Shown here in pieces: positions 57,147 to 64,000 of a stretch of DNA of 64,000 nucleotides; positions within the stretch are counted from its first letter, which is position 1; every line of letters begins with the position of its first letter. Location: NCBI RefSeq assembly GCF_000421225.1, contig NZ_ATWL01000002.1:337593-401592 (forward strand), read 5' to 3'. The translations under genes were made by a program, and so were the position numbers. The notes beneath the pieces are model-generated. The model had not been told where the DNA came from and ran no database searches. It worked only from the letters and a program-made list of their open reading frames with translations. Origin of the DNA: Ruania albidiflava DSM 18029 (lineage in GTDB: Bacteria > Actinomycetota > Actinomycetes > Actinomycetales > Beutenbergiaceae).

Positions 57147-57175
57147 TTGCCGAACCAGGGCGTGGCACCTAGCGT
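57147..57175 (+). promoter_or_regulatory. Candidate ftsZ promoter
   Basis: TTGCCG (57147-57152), 17-base spacer, TAGCGT (57170-57175). Transcription would start about 83 bases before the ftsZ start codon. Confidence 0.55.
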
Positions 57176-57206
57176 CATCAATGCCAGAAAATGACATAAC
57201 TCTAAG

Positions 57207-57230
57207 CCTCAGGTTGAGGTTGAGGGTTGA
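57207..57230 (+). repeat. GGTTGA repeats and small palindrome in the ftsZ leader
   Basis: CCTCAGGTTGAGG (57207-57219) is a 5-bp-arm palindrome, and GGTTGA is repeated at 57212, 57218 and 57225. The segment is AT-richer than its surroundings (it follows ATAACTCTAAG) and sits 36 bases ahead of the start codon, so it could be a second promoter or a leader RNA structure. Confidence 0.45.
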
Positions 57231-57265
57231 GAGTAGCAACCGAGCACCGAACGAGAGGGATCGAC

Positions 57266-58528
57266 GTGGCGGCACCGCAGAACTACCTGGCGGTCATCAA
57301 GGTGGTCGGCATCGGCGGCGGCGGAGTGAACGCCGTCAACCGGATGATCGAGGTCGGGTTGAAGGGCGTGGAGTTCATCGCCATCAACACCGACGCACAA
57401 GCACTGCTGATGAGCGACGCCGACGTCAAGCTCGACGTCGGACGAGAGCTGACCCGGGGCCTGGGCGCCGGTGCCGACCCGGAGGTCGGCAAGAAGGCGG
57501 CCGAGGACCACGCGGAGGAGATCGAGGAGGTCCTGCGCGGGGCCGACATGGTCTTCGTCACCGCCGGTGAGGGTGGTGGTACCGGTACCGGCGGCGCTCC
57601 GGTGGTGGCCAAGATCGCCCGCTCGCTCGGTGCGCTGACCATCGGTGTGGTCACCCGTCCGTTCACCTTCGAGGGCCGCCGGCGCGGAGTGCAGGCCGAT
57701 GCCGGCATCGACGCGCTGCGCGCCGAGGTGGACACGCTGATCACGATCCCGAACGACCGGCTGCTGTCCATCAGCGACCGGAACGTCTCGGTCCTGGACG
57801 CCTTCAAGTCCGCCGACCAGGTACTCCTCTCCGGTGTGCAGGGCATCACCGACCTGATCACCACCCCCGGCCTGATCAACCTCGACTTCGCCGACGTGAA
57901 GTCAGTGATGCAGGGCGCCGGCAGTGCGCTGATGGGCATCGGGTCCGCCCGCGGGGACGACCGTGCCGTGCAGGCCTCGGAGCTGGCGATCTCCTCGCCG
58001 TTGCTGGAAGCCAGCATCGATGGCGCGCACGGGGTGCTGCTGTCCATCCAGGGTGGCAGCGACCTGGGGCTCTTCGAGATCCACGAGGCGGCCCGGCTGG
58101 TCCAGGAGGCAGCGCACCCGGAGGCGAACATCATCTTCGGTGCGGTGATCGACGACGCACTCGGCGACGAGGTGCGTGTCACCGTGATCGCCGCCGGCTT
58201 CGACTCCGGCGCGCCGCAGCCCAATGCACAGCCGGAGCCGGTCACCCGAGCGGCGCCCCGCACCCAGGAGCCGCCGGCCGCTGCACCACCGGTCCCACCG
58301 GCAGCACCCGCCCGCGAGGTGCCGCAGCAGGCCCAGGAGGCCCGGCCGGCCCCCACCACCGCACCCGCCCCGGAGCCTGCAGTGAGCACCGAGCCACCAC
58401 GGCAGCCGGTGCCAGTGGCGCAGTCGACGCCTCCGAACCAGGGTGCGCCGGTGGAGGTGCCGCACGTCTTCGACGAGGAGCCGCGCCGCCGCGATGATGA
58501 CCTGGACGTTCCCGACTTCCTCAAGTGA
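57266..58528 (+). CDS. ftsZ: Cell division GTPase FtsZ
   Basis: A 420-residue tubulin homologue that forms the Z ring. GTP signature [12 protein letters not shown] near residue 105, N-terminal [18 protein letters not shown]7 loop [11 protein letters not shown], a Pro/Ala-rich linker (about 320-400) and a C-terminal peptide [10 protein letters not shown] that would bind SepF. The GTG at 57266 follows GAGAGGGA; the frame extends 13 codons further but without a ribosome site. It has its own promoter and GACAC elements upstream. Confidence 0.97.
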   Translation: MAAPQNYLAVIKVVGIGGGGVNAVNRMIEVGLKGVEFIAINTDAQALLMSDADVKLDVGRELTRGLGAGADPEVGKKAAEDHAEEIEEVLRGADMVFVTAGEGGGTGTGGAPVVAKIARSLGALTIGVVTRPFTFEGRRRGVQADAGIDALRAEVDTLITIPNDRLLSISDRNVSVLDAFKSADQVLLSGVQGITDLITTPGLINLDFADVKSVMQGAGSALMGIGSARGDDRAVQASELAISSPLLEASIDGAHGVLLSIQGGSDLGLFEIHEAARLVQEAAHPEANIIFGAVIDDALGDEVRVTVIAAGFDSGAPQPNAQPEPVTRAAPRTQEPPAAAPPVPPAAPAREVPQQAQEARPAPTTAPAPEPAVSTEPPRQPVPVAQSTPPNQGAPVEVPHVFDEEPRRRDDDLDVPDFLK

Positions 58529-58529
58529 G

Positions 58530-59240
58530 GTGCTGACCGCAGAGCTCGGTGCGGGCACCTGGGCGGCCTTCACCACCCGCGCCGGGGGTGTGAGCGAGGG
58601 CGAGCACGCTTCGCTCAACCTGGGCGCAGGTGTCGGGGACGCCCCGGAGGCAGTGGCCCGCAACCGGGGCATCCTCGCCCGCACGGCCGACGCACCTGTT
58701 GCGTTCGTGCGTCAGGTGCATGGTGTGGACGTGTTCCGGTGGGACGCCCAGGCCGTCCCCGCGCTGGGGGAGGAGCCGGTGGCGGACATCGTCCTGACCA
58801 CCGCGGCCGGAGCCGCGGTGGCAGTCCTGGTCGCCGACTGCGTCCCGGTGCTGCTGGCCGGGCCGGGCGGTGTCGCGGCCGTGCATGCGGGCCGCAAAGG
58901 GGTGCTCGCTGGTGCGGTCCCGACCGCGGTCGCAGCACTAGCAGAGGAGGGGGTGACCGTCACGCACGCGGCGATCGGCCCCTCGATCTGCGGACGCTGC
59001 TACGAGGTGCCCCGAGCGCTGCGCACCGAGGCCTCCGCCCAGCTGGCGGAGCTGCACGCCACCACGTCCTGGGGCACCCCTGCGCTCGACCTGCCCGCCG
59101 GTGTGCACGCCCAGCTGCACGCTGCCGGGATCACTCGTGTGGATCACCAGGCGATCTGCACCCTGGAGGACGAGCGGTTCTTCTCCTACCGGCGCAGCGG
59201 CGTGTGCGGGCGGTTCGCCGGTGTGGTCCGGCTGGACTGA
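58530..59240 (+). CDS. pgeF: Peptidoglycan editing factor PgeF (laccase-domain protein)
   Basis: A 236-residue protein of the YfiH/DUF152 family. The metal-binding residues are His64 (RQVHGVD), Cys104 (VADCVPV) and His119 (AVHAGRKG). In E. coli the homologue removes wrongly built UDP-MurNAc precursors; purine-nucleoside activities are known in others. The GTG at 58530 is next to the ftsZ stop, so translation is probably coupled; ATG codons at 58494 and 58497 would overlap ftsZ and lengthen the N-terminus. Confidence 0.92.
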   Translation: MLTAELGAGTWAAFTTRAGGVSEGEHASLNLGAGVGDAPEAVARNRGILARTADAPVAFVRQVHGVDVFRWDAQAVPALGEEPVADIVLTTAAGAAVAVLVADCVPVLLAGPGGVAAVHAGRKGVLAGAVPTAVAALAEEGVTVTHAAIGPSICGRCYEVPRALRTEASAQLAELHATTSWGTPALDLPAGVHAQLHAAGITRVDHQAICTLEDERFFSYRRSGVCGRFAGVVRLD

Positions 59241-59274
59241 ACCCTGTCGCCCACCTGCGTCACCGTCGCCCACC

Positions 59275-59332
59275 GACACCTGCGACACGCCGCCGGTGGT
59301 GCCGACGTTGCGGGCCCGGCCTGGTCTAGCGT
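59275..59332 (+). promoter_or_regulatory. GACAC pair and candidate -10 upstream of sepF
   Basis: GACAC at 59275 and 59284 (9 bases apart) is followed by a GCCGCCG block; TAGCGT at 59327-59332 is the likely -10. The first GACAC-to-TAGCGT distance is 52 bases, against 51 bases for the matching pair at ftsZ. Confidence 0.55.
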
Positions 59333-59385
59333 CGGAAGCGACCACTTCCCCACCCGGCATCCGCCGGACCGAACGAGGAGCAGGC

Positions 59386-59853
59386 ATGGGAGCGCTGCGC
59401 AAGACGATGCTGTACCTCGGCCTCTCCGAGGCCGACCCGGAGAACGAGGACCGGTACGCCGAGACGTCCTACGAGCAGGACTACTCCGACTACGACGAGG
59501 TTGAGGAGACACAGGACGTGCAGGAGGCTCAGGTGACCCCGATCAGCCAGGCGGCGTCGCACAACGCGCAAGGGTTGCGCCGCATCACCACTGTGCACCC
59601 GCGCACCTACACCGACGCGAAGTCGATCGGTGAGGCGTTCCGCGCCGGCACCCCGGTGATCATGAACCTCACCGACATGACCGACGCCGAGGCGAAGCGC
59701 CTGGTGGACTTCTCCGCCGGGCTGATCTTCGGCCTGCGCGGTACGATCGAGCGCGTGACCAACAAGGTGTTCCTCCTCTCCCCGGCTGCGGTCGAGGTGG
59801 CCAGCGAGCGGCACGAGGTCGAGTCGAAGTCCCGCTTCTTCAACCAGAGCTGA
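59386..59853 (+). CDS. sepF: Cell division protein SepF
   Basis: A 155-residue protein: an N-terminal amphipathic helix (GALRKTMLYLGLSE) for membrane binding, an acidic Glu/Asp/Tyr linker, and the SepF core from about residue 65 (TTVHPRTYTDAKSIGEAFRAGTPVIMNLTDM). It tethers FtsZ to the membrane, which matters here because there is no ftsA. The ATG follows GAGGAG by five bases. Many relatives have yggS between pgeF and sepF; it is absent here. Confidence 0.95.
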   Translation: MGALRKTMLYLGLSEADPENEDRYAETSYEQDYSDYDEVEETQDVQEAQVTPISQAASHNAQGLRRITTVHPRTYTDAKSIGEAFRAGTPVIMNLTDMTDAEAKRLVDFSAGLIFGLRGTIERVTNKVFLLSPAAVEVASERHEVESKSRFFNQS

Positions 59854-59855
59854 CG

Positions 59856-60149
59856 GTGCAGTGGCTGTTCGGCATCGCCTATCTGCTCGTCCTGCTGTTC
59901 GTCGTCGCGCTCCTCGTGCGGATGGCCTTCGACTGGGTGATGTACTTCGCGCGTGAGTGGAAACCGCGTGGAGTGGCGCTGCTGGCAGCCGAAGCCGTGT
60001 TCAGCGTGACCGACCCGCCGCTGAAAGCGCTGCGTCGGCTGATCCCGCCGCTGCGGCTGGGCGGTATGGCCCTGGACGTCGCCTTCCTCATCATCCTGGT
60101 GGTGAGCTGGGTGCTCCTGGGTATCCTTGGCCAGTTCGTACCCGCGTGA
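59856..60149 (+). CDS. YggT family membrane protein
   Basis: A 97-residue protein with two membrane segments (about 3-28 and 72-95) around a basic loop containing TDPPLKALRRLIPPLRLGG, the YggT signature. It starts with GTG two bases after sepF. Members sit between sepF and divIVA in actinobacteria; the role is unproven but linked to division or osmotic stress. Confidence 0.9.
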   Translation: MQWLFGIAYLLVLLFVVALLVRMAFDWVMYFAREWKPRGVALLAAEAVFSVTDPPLKALRRLIPPLRLGGMALDVAFLIILVVSWVLLGILGQFVPA

Positions 60150-60249
60150 CGCGTAGCAGCACGGGATCCGCTACCGTACCTGTGGGATCAGTTGGAAGAC
60201 CTCCGTCGGTGACCCGCCGACCCGACCGAAACAGACCGAGGTGACGACT

Positions 60250-61011
60250 ATGGCTCTGCTCACCGCAGACGACGTCCTCAACAAGAAGTTCCAGCCCACC
60301 AAGTTCCGCGAGGGGTACGACCAGGACGAGGTGGATGACTTCCTCGACGAGGTCGTCAACACGCTGCGCGTGGTCGGCGGCGAGAACGAAGAGCTGAAGG
60401 CCAAGCTGGAGGCGGCGGAGCGACGTATCGCCGAGCTCTCCGGCGGTGCAGCCCCGGCCCCGACCCCGGAGGGGTCCGCGGACGAGACCACCCAGTTCAG
60501 CCCGGTGCAGGCACCGGCAGCCCCGTCCGGTGCCGAGCAGACGGAGCCCGCTCCGTCCGCCACGTCGGCCGACGAGTCCGCCGCCGCCGAGGCCGAGGCT
60601 CCCGCCCCGGAGCCGGCTCCCGCGGCGACCTCCGCCGCCGAGGCCGCTGCCCCGGCCGCAGCCGCGAACGAGCCGGAGTCGGCCACGGGTATGCTGCAGC
60701 TGGCCCAGCGCCTGCACGACGAGTACGTCAACAACGGCAAGGCCGAGGCAGACCGGCTGGTCTCCGAGGCGCGCGCCGAGGGCGAGCGGCTCACCCGTGA
60801 GGCGGACGAGCAGCGTCACCGCACGCTCAGCCAGCTGGAGAGCGAACGGTCCCTGCTGGAGCGCAAGATCGACGAGCTGCGCGTGTTCGAGCGGGACTAC
60901 CGCACCCGGCTGAAGAGCTACCTGGAGGGTCTGCTCAGCGACGTCGAAGGCCGCGGCAGCATCTCCTCCCAGTACGCCTCGGGCGAGCACACCGACCTGC
61001 GCCGCCCATGA
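60250..61011 (+). CDS. divIVA: Polar growth protein DivIVA/Wag31
   Basis: A 253-residue coiled-coil scaffold of the cell poles. The N-terminal lipid-binding domain begins ALLTADDVLNKKFQPTKFREGYDQDEVDDFL; an Ala/Pro/Glu-rich linker (about 66-140) joins it to a long C-terminal coiled coil (LQLAQRLHDEYVNNGKAEADR onward). It recruits wall synthesis to the pole or septum. The ATG at 60250 follows GAGGTGA; the GTG at 60241 would overlap that site. Confidence 0.95.
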   Translation: MALLTADDVLNKKFQPTKFREGYDQDEVDDFLDEVVNTLRVVGGENEELKAKLEAAERRIAELSGGAAPAPTPEGSADETTQFSPVQAPAAPSGAEQTEPAPSATSADESAAAEAEAPAPEPAPAATSAAEAAAPAAAANEPESATGMLQLAQRLHDEYVNNGKAEADRLVSEARAEGERLTREADEQRHRTLSQLESERSLLERKIDELRVFERDYRTRLKSYLEGLLSDVEGRGSISSQYASGEHTDLRRP

Positions 61012-61036
61012 GGCCGCTGGCGCACTGACACCGACC

Positions 61037-61073
61037 GACGGCGGGCCCCCGGGGTATCTGGGGGCCCGCCGTC
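61037..61073 (+). terminator. Terminator after divIVA
   Basis: GACGGCGGGCCCCC (61037-61050) pairs perfectly over 14 bp with 61060-61073 around a 9-base loop. No U-run follows. It closes the dcw cluster before lspA. Confidence 0.82.
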
Positions 61074-61098
61074 GTCATGACCACCGAGGAGAGCACCG

Positions 61099-61788
61099 AT
61101 GGGCCAGCGGGGCCAGGAGCAGCGGCCGCGACGAGGACTGATCGCGCTGGTCGCCATCCTCACTCTCGTCGTGCTGGTGATCGACCAGGCCAGCAAGCAG
61201 GTCGTGGTGAACACTCTCGAGGTCGGGCAGTTCCACCCGCTGCTCGGCGACTTCCTCGGTCTGAGCCTGGTGTTCAACCCGGGTGCGGCGTTCTCCCTCG
61301 CCGAGGGCTCCACCTGGGTGTTCACGATCGCGGCGGTGGTGGTGACCGTGGTGATCGTGCGCATCTCCCGCCGCTTGGGGTCCCGTGGTTGGGCGGTAGC
61401 CCTGGGAGCGCTGCTCGGCGGGACGCTGGGCAACCTCGGCGACCGGCTGTTCCGCGAACCAGGTTTTGCCGTGGGGCACGTGGTGGACTTCATCAACTAC
61501 AACGGCTGGTTCGTCGGCAACGTGGCCGACATCGCGATCGTGCTCTCCGCGGTCGCCATCGCGGTGCTCTCCTTCGGCGGCATCGGCGTGGACGGCCAGC
61601 GGGCCGCAGGCTCCCAGCGGGACGGCGCACCCGCCGAGGGCAAGCACGTCGCCACGCCTGCGGACGAGCAGGAGCCGGCCGAGGACGAGGCCGGGGATCC
61701 CGACGAGGCCGGTGCGGCCGACAGCCCCGCGCAGCAGGACGGTCCGACCCGCCCGGCAGCACCGAAGCGGACGTCCGCCGATGGCTGA
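61099..61788 (+). CDS. lspA: Lipoprotein signal peptidase LspA
   Basis: A 229-residue inner-membrane aspartyl peptidase that removes lipoprotein signal peptides (its substrates include GluB). Four membrane segments; the catalytic pair is Asp115 (GNLGDRL) and Asp144 (NVADIAIV), with the [11 protein letters not shown] motif between. The family usually ends near residue 165; here an acidic Ala/Asp/Glu-rich cytoplasmic tail of about 60 residues follows. rluD overlaps the 3' end by 8 bases. Confidence 0.95.
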   Translation: MGQRGQEQRPRRGLIALVAILTLVVLVIDQASKQVVVNTLEVGQFHPLLGDFLGLSLVFNPGAAFSLAEGSTWVFTIAAVVVTVVIVRISRRLGSRGWAVALGALLGGTLGNLGDRLFREPGFAVGHVVDFINYNGWFVGNVADIAIVLSAVAIAVLSFGGIGVDGQRAAGSQRDGAPAEGKHVATPADEQEPAEDEAGDPDEAGAADSPAQQDGPTRPAAPKRTSADG

Positions 61789-62716
61789 CCGTCGCTCCCT
61801 GCCGGTGCCCGACGGTCTGGCCGGCCAGCGGGTCGATGCAGCGCTGTCCCGGCTGCTCGGGATGAGCCGGACCAAGGTCGCCGACCTCGCCGCCGCCGGA
61901 GCGGTGACGATGGACGGGCAGGTCCTCGGCAAGTCGGACCGGCTGCGCGCCGGAGCCTGGCTGGATGTGGTGCTGCCGGATCTGGCCGCCGAGCCTCCGC
62001 CGCCACCAGAACCGGTTCCTGGGATGGCGATCCGCTTCGACGACGACGACGTGGTGGTCGTGGACAAGCCGGTCGGGGTGGCTGCACACCCCAGTCCAGG
62101 CTGGCAGGGTCCGACGGTCGTGGGTGCGCTGGCCGCGGCCGGGTACCGGGTGTCCACCTCTGGCGCAGCCGAGCGGCAGGGCGTGGTGCACCGCCTGGAC
62201 GTGGGTACGTCCGGGCTGATGGTGGTGGCGAAGAGCGAACGGGCGTACACCGTGCTGAAGCGGGCGTTCAAGGAACGGACCGTGACCAAGGTGTACCACG
62301 CCGTCGTCCAGGGCCATCCGGACCCGACCACCGGCACCATCGACGCCCCGATCGGCCGCCACCCGGACCACCACTACCGGTGGGCGGTGGTCGCCGACGG
62401 CAGACCGAGCATCACCCACTACCAGACTGTGGAGGCGATGCCCGGCGCCACCCTGCTGGAGGTGCACCTGGAGACTGGGCGCACCCACCAGATCCGGGTG
62501 CACGCTGCCGCGATCGGGCACCCGTGCGTGGGGGACGTCACGTATGGCGCCGACCCTCGGCTGGCCGAACGGCTCGACCTGCACCGGCAGTGGCTGCACG
62601 CCATGCGGCTCGGCTTCGCCCACCCCGCCAGCGGTGACTGGGTGGAGGTGACCAGCGAGTACCCCGACGACCTGGCCGTTGCCCTGGCCACGTTGCGGGA
62701 GAGCACGCTGCGATGA
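61781..62716 (+). CDS. rluD: Ribosomal large subunit pseudouridine synthase RluD-type
   Basis: A 311-residue RluA-family enzyme with an N-terminal S4 RNA-binding domain ([22 protein letters not shown]) and the catalytic motif [16 protein letters not shown], in which the Asp attacks uridine; later [16 protein letters not shown]. RluD modifies 23S helix 69. The lspA-rluD pair is conserved widely. The ATG lies within lspA. It overlaps the GNAT gene by ATGA. Confidence 0.92.
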   Translation: MADRRSLPVPDGLAGQRVDAALSRLLGMSRTKVADLAAAGAVTMDGQVLGKSDRLRAGAWLDVVLPDLAAEPPPPPEPVPGMAIRFDDDDVVVVDKPVGVAAHPSPGWQGPTVVGALAAAGYRVSTSGAAERQGVVHRLDVGTSGLMVVAKSERAYTVLKRAFKERTVTKVYHAVVQGHPDPTTGTIDAPIGRHPDHHYRWAVVADGRPSITHYQTVEAMPGATLLEVHLETGRTHQIRVHAAAIGHPCVGDVTYGADPRLAERLDLHRQWLHAMRLGFAHPASGDWVEVTSEYPDDLAVALATLRESTLR

Positions 62717-63180
62717 CCAGGCCAGCAGAGGTGCAGGTGCTCCGGGTCGCTGATGCGGCAGGTCTGCAGCGGGTGCACGCGCTGCGCTTCGAGGTGTTCG
62801 TGGCAGAGCAGGACGTGCCGCTGGCCGAAGAGCTGGACGAGCGCGACCACCTGCCCGGTGCGGTGCACCTGCTGGCCGTGGCCGACGGGCAGGACCTGGG
62901 CACGGCGCGGCTGCTGGTCGAGGAACCCGGCACCGTGCACGTGACCCGGGTGGCGGTCCGTGCCAGCAGTCGCGGCCAGGGCATCGGCCGGGCGTTGATG
63001 GTCGAGGCGGAACGCATCGCCCTGGCCGAGCACGCCACCAGCGGGCAGGTGCAGGTCGAGCTGTCCGCCCAGGAGAGCGCACTCGGGTTCTACACCGCGC
63101 TCGGTTACCAGATCGGCACGGAGAGGTATCTGGACGCCGGCATCTGGCACCGGGACGCCGGCAAGACGCTGACCGGCTGA
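62713..63180 (+). CDS. GNAT-family N-acetyltransferase
   Basis: A 155-residue acetyltransferase with the acetyl-CoA loop [17 protein letters not shown] (about 78-95) and a C-terminal segment [21 protein letters not shown]. It resembles the ElaA/YjcF-like group. The substrate is unknown. It is translationally coupled to rluD, perhaps part of the same operon. Confidence 0.86.
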   Translation: MTRPAEVQVLRVADAAGLQRVHALRFEVFVAEQDVPLAEELDERDHLPGAVHLLAVADGQDLGTARLLVEEPGTVHVTRVAVRASSRGQGIGRALMVEAERIALAEHATSGQVQVELSAQESALGFYTALGYQIGTERYLDAGIWHRDAGKTLTG

Positions 63181-63186
63181 GCGGCG

Positions 63187-63654
63187 ATGTGGGAGCTGGC
63201 CGCTGCGTTCGGCTACTGCGCGCTCTCGGCGGTGGTGATGGTGCTGCCGGCCGAGCTGTACCTGCTCGGTGCGGCAGCGTGGACCGATGTTCCGGGCATC
63301 TGGTTGGCGCTGGCCGGAGCGGTCGGGCAGGTGGCCGGAAAGATGCTCTCGTACCTGGTCGGCCGAGGGGTGCTCTCCACCGAGCGGCTGCGCACCCGCA
63401 CCCAGGGCCGCTGGGTGCAGCGGATGACCCGGGTGGAGGACTGGTGCTCCGAGCACGGATGGGGACCGGCGGCGGTGACGTTCGTCAGCGCCTTCTCCGG
63501 GCTGCCGCCGTACGCGCTGGTCGCGGTGCTGGCTGGGGCGCTGCGGATGCCGTGGTGGCTGTTCGCCGCCGTGTCCGTACTGGGCCGGTTCCTGCGGTTC
63601 TGGGCGGTGGTGACCATCCCGCACCTGCTGCCGGGCACGCTGTTCGGCCTCTGA
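63187..63654 (+). CDS. Small membrane protein (YqaA/VTT-like), function unknown
   Basis: A 155-residue protein with about four hydrophobic segments. A middle stretch GAVGQVAGKMLSYLVGRGVL and GLPPYALVAVLAGALRMPWWLF resemble the VTT/DedA or YqaA fold, in which G-rich and proline-containing re-entrant loops are typical. It starts with ATG six bases after the GNAT gene. Its stop codon lies directly before the target site of the insertion element. Confidence 0.7.
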   Translation: MWELAAAFGYCALSAVVMVLPAELYLLGAAAWTDVPGIWLALAGAVGQVAGKMLSYLVGRGVLSTERLRTRTQGRWVQRMTRVEDWCSEHGWGPAAVTFVSAFSGLPPYALVAVLAGALRMPWWLFAAVSVLGRFLRFWAVVTIPHLLPGTLFGL

Positions 63655-63660
63655 GCTAGG
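63655..63660. repeat. Putative IS481-type target site GCTAGG
   Basis: GCTAGG directly flanks the TGTACC end of the element. IS481 inserts at NCTAGN and duplicates these six bases. The second copy would lie beyond the window. Confidence 0.55.
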
Positions 63661-64000
63661 TGTACCCGGCCAGGAGGTTGGTTACAGGCGGCTGGTGGGA
63701 GGTAGTCCACCGAGTGCGCTGTGGCCACGGACAGTGTTGTAAGTTTCCAGCCAGGGTGCAAGGGCGGCTTGGCGGTCGTGGTTGCTGGTGAAGGTTTGGC
63801 GGTAGGCCCACTCGGTGGCCAGGGTCCGGTTGAACCTCTCGACCTTGCCGTTCTGCCACGGGCAGTGGGGTTTGATGAATTTCTGCTGGATGCCGAGGTC
63901 GGCACAGATCCCGCGCAGTGACCACTTGTAGGCCCAGGCGTTGTCGGTCATCAGGCGCTCGATTCTGGTGATGCCGTGCTCGGCGAAGTGGGCAGCTGCG
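63661..64000 (-). mobile_element. IS481-family insertion element, one end (runs off window)
   Basis: The element starts with TGTACCCGGCCAGG at 63661 and ends outside the window. The terminal 26 bases begin TGTA and end TACA and are partly self-complementary. The transposase gene inside, and an NCTAGN site at the edge, support the IS481 family. Confidence 0.75.
63682..64000 (-). CDS. IS481-family transposase, C-terminal part (partial)
   Basis: The visible 106 residues are the end of a DDE integrase-type transposase: TDNAWAYKWSLRG holds the second catalytic Asp and QNGKVERFNRTLATEW the Glu, followed by YNTVRGHSALGGLPP, the usual C-terminus of the IS481/IS3 group. The stop codon TAA lies inside the terminal 26 bases of the element. 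The frame is open to the window edge with no internal stop, so it may be intact. Confidence 0.88.
   Translation of the reverse strand, partial: AAAHFAEHGITRIERLMTDNAWAYKWSLRGICADLGIQQKFIKPHCPWQNGKVERFNRTLATEWAYRQTFTSNHDRQAALAPWLETYNTVRGHSALGGLPPTSRL

Noticed and set aside
57227..57265. Upstream TTG start for FtsZ
   Set aside because: The GTG at 57266 has a GAGAGGGA site and gives the usual short FtsZ N-terminus.

Overview
The window is chromosomal DNA from a very GC-rich actinobacterium. Several features point there: the clgR / DUF3046 / recA / recX neighbourhood, lhr next to a Nei2-type glycosylase, lexA facing a LysM protein gene and nrdR, a SAV_6107-HEPN / dinB / DUF3040 / TgpA-DUF58-MoxR block, and a division and cell wall (dcw) cluster with ftsZ, sepF, yggT and divIVA but no ftsA or ddl. 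MurE lacks the DNPR motif of diaminopimelate-adding enzymes, which suggests a lysine-type wall. The order Micrococcales (for example Ruaniaceae or Beutenbergiaceae) would fit, but the genus is a guess. I see no rRNA, tRNA, CRISPR array or prophage.

Layout. 1-12000: DNA repair block (clgR, nei2, lhr, DUF3046), a three-gene ABC-2 exporter, then recA, interrupted by a 364-residue intein, and recX. 12000-15500: glutamate-type ABC uptake system gluABCD on the minus strand. 15500-25500: miaB, an AraC-type regulator, a VOC protein, a VapBC-type toxin-antitoxin pair, miaA-dapF, an rsmC-like methyltransferase, hflX and a DinG-type helicase. 25500-27500: lexA, a divergent LysM protein of the Rv2719c/DivS type, and nrdR. 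27500-36000: metabolic and stress genes (aldo/keto reductase, proline iminopeptidase, serA, a HelD/HelR-type RNA polymerase motor, PAC2 protein, cold-shock protein, spermidine-synthase-like protein). 36100-42720: HEPN-dinB-DUF3040 and the opposed moxR-DUF58-transglutaminase operon. 42870-60150: mraZ, rsmH, ftsL, ftsI, murE, murF, mraY, murD, ftsW, murG, murC, ftsQ, ftsZ, pgeF, sepF, yggT. 60250-63650: divIVA, lspA, rluD, a GNAT protein and a membrane protein. 63655-64000: the end of an IS481-type element.

Regulation that can be read directly. LexA (SOS) boxes lie in front of recA, between lexA and the LysM gene (two), and inside the promoter of the HEPN-dinB operon, so four repair and division-arrest units here look like one regulon. 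mraZ is preceded by three TGG repeats with a 10-bp period, the form of a MraZ operator, and two further 10-bp pairs in reverse orientation lie between mraZ and rsmH. ftsZ and sepF share a tandem GACAC element (the WhiA recognition word) at nearly identical distances from a TAGCGT -10 box. A TAnnnT box lies 6-8 bases ahead of the start codon of about twelve genes, pointing to widespread leaderless transcription and fixing several starts.

No wholly unknown multi-gene system stands out. The least explained observations are the shared ftsZ/sepF element, the reverse TGGAG pairs between mraZ and rsmH, a 53-bp palindrome after the AraC gene, and the LexA-controlled HEPN-polymerase pair.
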